From Candidatus Gottesmanbacteria bacterium (GTDB lineage: Bacteria; Patescibacteriota; Microgenomatia; JACPZF01): a stretch of 53,651 bases of DNA. The position numbers and the translations under genes are program-made. Below, one piece after another: positions 48,511-53,651 of the stretch (its first letter is position 1; each line of letters starts with the position of its first letter). Where the stretch lies: the NCBI GenBank assembly GCA_016195615.1, contig JACPZF010000015.1, forward strand, positions 1-53,651. The letters run 5' to 3'. The notes under the pieces are model-generated. The model worked only from the letters and a program-made list of their open reading frames with translations. It searched no databases and was not told the origin of the DNA.

Positions 48511-49855
48511 GCGAATATTTTTTCTGGCTTTAATTTTTGGCATAGGAATATTTACGCTTGTAAACACGAAGCCTCGTCCAGCTTTTGCAGAATGTAATTG
48601 TCCCGGCAATGATTGTGATCATTGCGGCGGCGAGGGTGTAAATTGGGGAAGAAACAGCGGCTGTGGAGATTTTTGCAGTCAAAATCCTGATTCTTGCGGT
48701 ACGCCTGGAACTTGCAATAGTGGTAGCGGTGGTGATTCTGGAGGCGGTAACGGTGGTGGGTGTAACCCTGGGCCTACTAATTGCGGTTCATGTTCGGTTT
48801 CCTGTGATGGTGGCATACAAACCTGTAGTGATGGTTGTAACACGACCACGCAACCATGCAACACTCAAACCTGTTGCAATTCCAACGATTGGAGTGCGTG
48901 GAGCCCGGTTTGCACCTCGGAAAACTGCGACAAGGCGACTCAGTCAAGAACAAATGCCTGTGGGACAACAGGGACGAGGAAATGCAGCTGCACCATTACC
49001 TATCCCTCGACGACACCAACGCCGCCGGTTTCAACCGCTCCAACGCCATCGGACACTACGCCGACCCCCTCCCCGGCCACGACTGGGTTTATCAGTTGGT
49101 TTAAAACCAAAGGCGGTGATGTTCATAGCAATAAAGATATCATCGTTTCTTTGCCTTCACTTTTAGAACGTTTTGCCAGTTTTCTCGTCACCGTAAACGG
49201 CTTGTCTTCGTTTGCTGCTGGGAGTGAATACGATGCCCGGCCAGATTTGGCAAGCGAACGAAAATGGTATTGGTACTCGCCGCCTTACGGCAAAGTGACT
49301 TTTTCGGAATTAGAAGGATTTTTTGAATACTACACGCATTTTAAGCCGGTGACAAAAAAAATAGCGATTAATGAGATAACCAATGGTTTTTTGGCCACCG
49401 AGGCGGGAAATGGCAAGACTATACCTATTATAGAGATAGATCCCAGCACCAGTGCTGTTAGCCTTGCCGAGGATTTATCTCTGACGGGAAACCGTCAGCT
49501 GGTTTTGTATATAAATGGCGATCTAGAAATTAAAAATAACATCTTTTTTAAAGACGACGCCGGGGTAATATTTGTGGTCAAAGGAAATCTCAACATCAGT
49601 TCCTCGCCGATTGAGGTTGACGGAATGTTTCTGGTTGATAAAAATGTTAATACCACGGACAAAAATGTTGATACGCCGCTTCTTATAAAAGGAGCAATCA
49701 TGTCAAGCAGTAGAGGTAAAATTTTTGCGCAGTCGAGAAAAGTAAGTAATGTTCTGGTTCCTTCGGAATATATTATTTTTGAACCAAAATATTTGATTAA
49801 ATTTAGCCAAGTTCTCGGTAGAACGTCTTTAATGTGGAAAGAAGTGGCTCCGTAA
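48485..49855 (+). CDS. Large secreted Cys-rich protein with a C-terminal beta-helix-like domain
   Basis: 456 residues. Signal peptide ending PRPAFAEC near 38. Residues 38-170 contain about 30 cysteines, with Gly/Ser-rich spacers and a thrombospondin-like block (WSAWSPVCTSENC...SRTNACGTTGTRKC). A Thr/Pro linker (175-205) leads to a C-terminal domain with regular hydrophobic strands (QLVLYINGDLEIKNN, GVIFVVKGNLNIS, PLLIKGAIMSSS) like a right-handed beta-helix or bactofilin. It ends the pilus operon and could be the pilus tip adhesin or anchor. This is inference from place and build; the family is not recognised. Confidence 0.75.
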   Translation: MLTLISVIKRIFFLALIFGIGIFTLVNTKPRPAFAECNCPGNDCDHCGGEGVNWGRNSGCGDFCSQNPDSCGTPGTCNSGSGGDSGGGNGGGCNPGPTNCGSCSVSCDGGIQTCSDGCNTTTQPCNTQTCCNSNDWSAWSPVCTSENCDKATQSRTNACGTTGTRKCSCTITYPSTTPTPPVSTAPTPSDTTPTPSPATTGFISWFKTKGGDVHSNKDIIVSLPSLLERFASFLVTVNGLSSFAAGSEYDARPDLASERKWYWYSPPYGKVTFSELEGFFEYYTHFKPVTKKIAINEITNGFLATEAGNGKTIPIIEIDPSTSAVSLAEDLSLTGNRQLVLYINGDLEIKNNIFFKDDAGVIFVVKGNLNISSSPIEVDGMFLVDKNVNTTDKNVDTPLLIKGAIMSSSRGKIFAQSRKVSNVLVPSEYIIFEPKYLIKFSQVLGRTSLMWKEVAP

Positions 49856-49862
49856 TTTTATT

Positions 49863-49902
49863 AAGGTGGAACCTTAACCGCTTCGCGTTAAGGTTCCACC
49901 TT
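49863..49902. terminator. Bidirectional terminator-like hairpin between convergent genes
   Basis: A perfect 16-bp stem (AAGGTGGAACCTTAAC/GTTAAGGTTCCACCTT) with an eight-base loop, between the pilus operon and argS. On the plus strand GTTACATTTTTT follows; on the minus strand AATAAAATT. Confidence 0.75.
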
Positions 49903-49903
49903 G

Positions 49904-51790
49904 TTACATTTTTTCAGGAGTTTCTATTCCCAATAGTTTCAAACCATTCTTTATCACTTGCGCAACCGCGGCAGTCATTCGTAGTCTTAATGCCCTACTA
50001 TCGTCTTTCGCTTTTAGAATAGGTAATTTATCATAAAAATAATTAAACTTTTGGGCCAAATCGTAGAGATAATTACAGATTAAGTTAGGCGCGTAATTTT
50101 GCGCGGCGCTTAAAACAACCTCGGGGAATTTATAAAGCGAACGAAGAATTGCCATCTCTTCATTTTCTACTTTAATTCCTTTATTCTTTAATTCTTTAAT
50201 TCTTGTACTCTTTGCCAGCACCGACTTCGCGCGGGCAAAGGTGTACTGGAGATAGGGTCCGCTGTTGCCTTCAAAGCTTAACGATTCGTCAAAATCGAAA
50301 GCAATATCTTGCATTCGTCCCACTTTTAAAATACTATATTTAACTGCCCCCACCGCCAACTGCTCGGCTACTTCATCTTTATTATCGCCGCTTGTTAATT
50401 TTGCATATCTCGCATTTTCCATAATATCTTTAATGCGGGCCCTTGCTTCATCCAAAAGATCATCAATGTAAACCACATTTCCCAGACGCGAACTCATTTT
50501 CCCTTTTCCTTTAATACTCATATAGCCATAAGCAATATGGACATAGTCCTCAACTTTTCCATTTCCTAATTGTTCGCATACCGCAAACATTTGTTTTAAA
50601 GCCAGAGATTGTTCCGGACCGATAACCCAATGTAGTTTATCGGGATGAAAAGTATCACGTTTCAATTTGGTAAGGGCTAAGTCTTGGGTGATATAAAGTG
50701 CGGTACCGTCAGATTTAATAACAACCGTGTTTGGTATTTGGTATTTTTCTAGATCAGTTAAAATGGTTCCTTCCGAAGTTATTTTAAAAATGCCTAGCTT
50801 TAATCCTTTATCCACCATGTCTTTTCCCATTTGGTAATGCTCGTGTTCGTGCCAAACTTTATCCCACTTATTTCCAAGTCTTTTTAGAGTTAGTTCTTGT
50901 CCTTGGTAGGAGTAGGCCAAAACTTTTTTCCAAAGCTCCCAATTTTTTGGTTCTTTATTTTCCCAATCAAGGACTAATTTGCGGACGGCATCTTCGGTTT
51001 CCTTTTTGTTTTCAAAATCATCTGCTGCCAGCGTATATAATTCGTCAATAAATTTGTCAGGCCGTAGCTTTCGATCCTGTGAAGATTGCCATTCGGTTTG
51101 ATGGTCGTACCAATAATTAATATCAGTAATTTGCTTATCGTCCTTTTTAGCAAACTTAAGATAGCCCCACATTAATTTAGCAATAGCAATGCCGCGGTTA
51201 TTATCGATACAATCACGAACAGTTTTTAATCCGACAAATTCCCAAGTGTTGGCAATGGCCATTCCCGTGACATTATTTCGCAAATGCCCTAAGTGTAAGG
51301 CCTTATTTGGATTGGGAGAGGTATGTTCTACCAGCCATTTTTTACCAACGCCCCAGTCAGACGAACCAAAATTATTTTTTTGTTCGTCAATATGAGATAG
51401 CTTGGCAAGTAAGAAATTATTGCTCAGCCAAAAATTGATAAAACCCGGGCCTGCGATTTCGATTTTGGAAACAATTCTTTTCGTCATTCTGGGGACCCGC
51501 CAACTGGCGGGGACTCCAGAATCTGATTCTGGACAAGCCAGAATGACGCGTAATTCCTTAACTATTTTTTCCGCGATTTTCCTGGTGTTTTCTTTCTTAA
51601 TACTTAATACTTGATTCTTAATACTTAATGCAATGTTAGTAGCATAGTCCCCATGCGCTTCATCCACTGGATGCTCCAAATGGATATCTTCGATTTTTAA
51701 CCCGCTCTCGGACCACAATTTAGTAACGGCTTTATGTAAAGCCATAATAATTTCATACGAAACAAAATCTTTTGGCGGTAAGTTTGTCAT
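49904..51790 (-). CDS. argS: Arginyl-tRNA synthetase with repeat-derived inserts
   Basis: 628 residues. N-terminal Add-1-like domain (HGDYATNIALSI), class I HIGH motif as SPNPNKALHLGHLRN near 170, KMSSRLGN as the KMSKS counterpart, and the C-terminal DALR anticodon-binding domain (SGPYLQYTFARAKSVL). Residues about 82-103 (VILACPESDSGVPASWRVPR) come from palindromic element A3 in frame. KNQVLSIKK and RIKELKNKGIK derive from TTAATACT and TTTAATTC tandem tracts. All fall outside the catalytic motifs. It is the last gene of the run headed by the T-box. Confidence 0.95.
   Translation of the reverse strand: MTNLPPKDFVSYEIIMALHKAVTKLWSESGLKIEDIHLEHPVDEAHGDYATNIALSIKNQVLSIKKENTRKIAEKIVKELRVILACPESDSGVPASWRVPRMTKRIVSKIEIAGPGFINFWLSNNFLLAKLSHIDEQKNNFGSSDWGVGKKWLVEHTSPNPNKALHLGHLRNNVTGMAIANTWEFVGLKTVRDCIDNNRGIAIAKLMWGYLKFAKKDDKQITDINYWYDHQTEWQSSQDRKLRPDKFIDELYTLAADDFENKKETEDAVRKLVLDWENKEPKNWELWKKVLAYSYQGQELTLKRLGNKWDKVWHEHEHYQMGKDMVDKGLKLGIFKITSEGTILTDLEKYQIPNTVVIKSDGTALYITQDLALTKLKRDTFHPDKLHWVIGPEQSLALKQMFAVCEQLGNGKVEDYVHIAYGYMSIKGKGKMSSRLGNVVYIDDLLDEARARIKDIMENARYAKLTSGDNKDEVAEQLAVGAVKYSILKVGRMQDIAFDFDESLSFEGNSGPYLQYTFARAKSVLAKSTRIKELKNKGIKVENEEMAILRSLYKFPEVVLSAAQNYAPNLICNYLYDLAQKFNYFYDKLPILKAKDDSRALRLRMTAAVAQVIKNGLKLLGIETPEKM
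51483..51547. repeat. Palindromic element family A, copy 3, within argS
   Basis: Outer arms GTCATTCTGG/CCAGAATGAC, inner CCAGAATC/GATTCTGGACAAG, and a CCCGCC/GGCGGG hairpin (51496-51512) in the left loop, like the copy in tgt. Confidence 0.88.
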
Positions 51791-51886
51791 ATTTATCCGG
51801 CTCTCGACCCATTAGGTATTGGTTTTTCTATCATAATCTAATTTTTAATTTCCCGCACTGCAGTACAGGTTTTTAAAATCTATTTT

Positions 51887-51920
51887 AGTAACTCTCACGC
51901 ACTGGAGCGCGGGAGTTACT
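51887..51920. repeat. Long hairpin between the B3/B4 gene and argS
   Basis: AGTAACTC/GAGTTACT continued by CGC/GCG pairs, 14 positions with one mismatch, loop near ACTGGA. Its core CGCACTGGAGCGCGG is shared with the hairpin at 52619 (CGCACTGTAGCGTGG) and, in part, with 51853-51868 (CCGCACTGCAGTACAGG). Confidence 0.7.
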
Positions 51921-51921
51921 G

Positions 51922-52602
51922 CTATGTTATATTTACTTCTCTAACATTTTCATTTAAAAGAAAAAAATCTTGGCTGTTAAACTTGTTAAGTAGATCTTTT
52001 AGGCAATTTTCAACCTCGCTGTTTTCAATTTCGTTGGGAGCGTCAATAACGAAAAGGACATTTTTTGTTTTTGTAGTTATCTTGGAACTATCTCGATAGC
52101 CCTGCGAAAAGGAATAAAAAGCTCCTTTCTCATCAGAAAGGGTAAAATCTCTAAGTGGTATTTTAAACGTTTGACCGCCGATGGCAATCATATCTTCATC
52201 TACTGCTGCAACTTCTGCGACCAGGTTCCCCTTTAATAAATCCAAGTCGTACGCCGACAGCGAAAGATTATAAAGTAATTCCAATGCCATGTATTCGTTA
52301 ACGATATTGTTAATATTTCCAATACTTTTACCAGTCAAAACTCTTTTTATTTGTAAATGAGGTAGAAACGCCGATTCTGGATCAATTCCTATTTTTTTCG
52401 CGAAATTTATATAAGCAATAGAATTAGGATTTATTCTTAAAGATTCGATTATATATTTTTCTCTTACCAGCGGGTAAACGTTTTCCAGTATGTTTTTCGT
52501 TTGTTCATTCGGTCCAAAAACATTTACGTTCTTAATAGCGCCAAACGCTAATTTTATATTTCCGTATTTTTTGATTAAATCATCACTTAGAATAAATTTC
52601 AT
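51922..52602 (-). CDS. Free-standing B3/B4 (tRNA-editing-type) domain protein
   Basis: 226 residues from ATG 52602; an earlier ATG at 52662 would add residues encoded by a hairpin and is less likely. The B3/B4 fold known from the beta subunit of phenylalanyl-tRNA synthetase is suggested by LQIKRVLTGKSIGNINNIVN, LSAYDLDLLKGNLV, a GQTFKIPLRDFTLSDEKGAF segment and YRDSSKITTKTKNVLFVID. Stand-alone members may edit mischarged tRNA or bind amino acids. It stands between a T-box leader and argS, which fits a link to aminoacylation. Confidence 0.7.
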   Translation of the reverse strand: MKFILSDDLIKKYGNIKLAFGAIKNVNVFGPNEQTKNILENVYPLVREKYIIESLRINPNSIAYINFAKKIGIDPESAFLPHLQIKRVLTGKSIGNINNIVNEYMALELLYNLSLSAYDLDLLKGNLVAEVAAVDEDMIAIGGQTFKIPLRDFTLSDEKGAFYSFSQGYRDSSKITTKTKNVLFVIDAPNEIENSEVENCLKDLLNKFNSQDFFLLNENVREVNIT

Positions 52603-52618
52603 ATTTTTAGCTAACTTT

Positions 52619-52654
52619 ACAATATTACCGCGCACTGTAGCGTGGTAGTATTGT
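52619..52654. repeat. Long hairpin before the B3/B4 gene
   Basis: ACAATATTACCGCG and CGTGGTAGTATTGT pair over 14 positions with two G-T pairs; loop CACTGTAG. Related to the hairpin at 51887. Confidence 0.7.
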
Positions 52655-52701
52655 ACAAACATACTTCTGATACCTATTTTATCTCACCTATAGGAACTTT
52701 A

Positions 52702-52992
52702 CTAGATGTGGACATGTTTAGTACCACTCCATCCGTGCAGGGCGGCGTAAGTTGTATTAGCTCCCTGTTGCAAAATGGCAATTTCTTTAAGTAATTGCGT
52801 CTCCATTTCGGGAGTGAGTTTTTCCGCAACAAGTGCCGTAGCAAATTCATGCTTTTTAAGAACGAGTTTTGCCTCCACTAGATTATGATCTCTTCTTTTT
52901 TCCAAATCAAAACCGCTCGTTCCCGCGATGCTTTCAAAATGGAAACACGGCTGTGGCGGTAAAAAATTTAAATTCATCTTGCTTTCTAGCAT
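52702..52992 (-). CDS. Hypothetical protein, 96 residues
   Basis: MLESKMNLNFLPPQPCFHFE then FDLEKRRDHNLVEAKLVLKKHEF and a helix with TPEMETQLLKEIAILQQG, ending HGWSGTKHVHI. I do not recognise it. A strong AAGGAGGAAA ribosome site precedes the ATG. It follows the CxxC gene by 15 bases and both lie downstream of the T-box. Confidence 0.6.
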   Translation of the reverse strand: MLESKMNLNFLPPQPCFHFESIAGTSGFDLEKRRDHNLVEAKLVLKKHEFATALVAEKLTPEMETQLLKEIAILQQGANTTYAALHGWSGTKHVHI

Positions 52993-53007
52993 TTTCCTCC
53001 TTTCTCT

Positions 53008-53187
53008 CTAAGTAAAATTATTTTGAGTAACTAACGTTACCTTAATTGACGCTTCGACTTTGGGTTTACCCGTAGGAGGCATTGCTTGGACGTCAACTTT
53101 ATGCACTTCAAACGGTTGGTTGCAATCTTGGCACTTTACACTGTCGTGTCGTCCGCCATGTACAAAGACGTGTTCATTTTCTAACAT
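53008..53187 (-). CDS. Small zinc-ribbon-like protein, 59 residues
   Basis: MLENEHVFVHGGRHDSVKCQ with a CxxC pair (KCQDCNQPFEVH) and a beta-rich tail (KPKVEASIKVTLVTQ). ATG 53187 has a textbook AAAGGAGGTG ribosome site; the longer reading from 53262 crosses a hairpin and is unlikely. First gene after the T-box. Unknown family; one CxxC plus two His could bind a metal. Confidence 0.65.
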   Translation of the reverse strand: MLENEHVFVHGGRHDSVKCQDCNQPFEVHKVDVQAMPPTGKPKVEASIKVTLVTQNNFT

Positions 53188-53244
53188 ACTTCTTTTCACC
53201 TCCTTTCGTTGACAAGGTTTAAATAACTTGTTATATTCCTTTTT

Positions 53245-53319
53245 GGCATAACAAAGGCGCAAGAAAAGCCCTCAAAAGCTTTTTGATCTTCGCAAGAGAT
53301 ACGCTGCCTTAGTTATGCC
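53245..53319. repeat. Long stem-loop between the T-box terminator and the first gene
   Basis: GGCATAAC and GTTATGCC pair and the stem continues with AAGGC/GCCTT after a mismatch. The loop contains another small stem (AAAAGCTTTT). It lies in the leader of the 59-residue gene and may be a second control point. Confidence 0.65.
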
Positions 53320-53337
53320 ATTTTTTTACAAAAAAAA

Positions 53338-53575
53338 TCGCCTCAAAATATTATTTAAAAGCATAAATAATATCTTGAAGCGACGGGAATTCTGCTCTGC
53401 AGAACCGTGGTGCCACGCTTCTTCACTACAAAATCTCTGTATAAGCCTTAACGGAGATATTGATTGTCTTGTTAGTGTTTCCTACTTTCCCGCCTCAGCG
53501 GCGGATTTTTTGGGAAACTGGCTCGGGAGCTCTAGGTCGCCTCGTCGGTGACTTTCTCCGTCATCGCCTCTTTAA
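53338..53575 (-). promoter_or_regulatory. T-box riboswitch with terminator
   Basis: The transcript begins with GCGATGACGGAGAAAGTC, which matches the 5' side of T-box Stem I; ACGGAG pairs with CTCCGT about 100 bases later. The T-box sequence itself is GAAGCGTGGCACCACGG (53405-53421), whose TGGCACC bulge reads uncharged tRNA ends. A 20-bp terminator stem (53338-53383) ends in eight T. Uncharged tRNA should favour the antiterminator and allow expression of the genes to the left. I cannot assign the specifier codon with confidence. Confidence 0.8.
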
Positions 53576-53584
53576 TTAAAATAT

Positions 53585-53613
53585 AATATAGCACAAATAT
53601 TCGATAATGTAAA
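53585..53613 (-). promoter_or_regulatory. Promoter of the T-box transcript
   Basis: On the minus strand TTTACA, 17 bases, TATATT. About ten bases later the T-box Stem I begins. Confidence 0.65.
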
Positions 53614-53651
53614 TGCCCTATCTAACAACGTATTTTGGCAATTCTACGGTC

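Noticed and set aside
48663..49166. Open frames overlapping the Cys-rich gene on both strands
   Set aside because: They arise from the GC-rich, repetitive coding sequence of the Cys-rich region and lack start signals or protein-like composition.
1..53651. Alternative genetic code (TGA as Gly) as in Gracilibacteria
   Set aside because: TGA ends many clear genes (for example the second PIN toxin and the pseudouridine synthase) and is absent inside long conserved genes. The odd stop at 824 is TAA.
1..53651. CRISPR array
   Set aside because: No regularly spaced direct repeats with unique spacers are seen; the repeats found are palindromic or short tandem tracts.

Overview
The window looks like a piece of a Candidate Phyla Radiation (Patescibacteria) genome, probably of the Microgenomates type. 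This is inferred from the AT-rich, tightly packed genes, the many small proteins without clear relatives, the Pro/Thr linkers in secreted proteins, a type IV pilus locus with many pilin-like genes, an RNHCP-domain protein and a YebC-linked membrane protein. TGA is used as a normal stop, so this is not the TGA=Gly code of Gracilibacteria. The exact lineage cannot be fixed from the sequence alone.

Layout. 1-6.1 kb (minus strand): an edge-truncated M20 peptidase, a large ATP-grasp-like gene with a frameshift and an in-frame TAA, a small frameshifted gene, an AbrB/PIN toxin-antitoxin pair and two secreted proteins. 6.1-21.9 kb (mostly plus): UPF0173 hydrolase, dnaB, tRNA-Leu(CAA), an RHH/PIN pair joined to efp, an MFS transporter, an Lgt-like gene, DksA-like protein, lspA, rluD-like synthase, Kef-type antiporter, tgt, a LytR_C protein, a TPR protein and yebC. 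21.9-22.7 kb is gene-free but structured. 22.7-24.9 kb is a XerC/D recombinase interrupted by a LAGLIDADG intein. 24.9-27.7 kb is accessory: a membrane protein split by a TC dinucleotide tract, a nucleotidyltransferase, and a REP-associated transposase between two REP-like palindromes. 27.7-34.8 kb (minus) is holB, gyrB, hppA, gyrA. 34.8-49.9 kb (plus) is the pilus locus: pilB, pilT, pilC, seven pilin-like genes, a PilX-like gene, two large membrane proteins and a Cys-rich secreted protein, with a Fic gene placed opposite. 49.9-53.6 kb (minus) reads from a T-box riboswitch through two small unknown genes and a free-standing B3/B4 domain to argS.

Main points. (1) GyrA lacks the segment with the catalytic tyrosine, and the membrane pyrophosphatase lacks its first pyrophosphate-binding loop; both losses are in frame. 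(2) The intein sits in the recombinase active site. (3) Palindromic and short tandem repeats occur in frame inside tgt, argS, rluD, efp, gyrB and a prepilin leader. (4) Two simple repeats look like switches: AAG repeats between -35 and -10 boxes, and TC repeats in a coding region. (5) About ten promoters place the -10 box only 6-11 bases before the start codon, pointing to near-leaderless mRNAs. (6) A T-box heads genes of unknown function. Several frameshifts lie in homopolymers, so assembly or read errors must be excluded before biology is claimed for the broken genes, the tract lengths or the two deletions.
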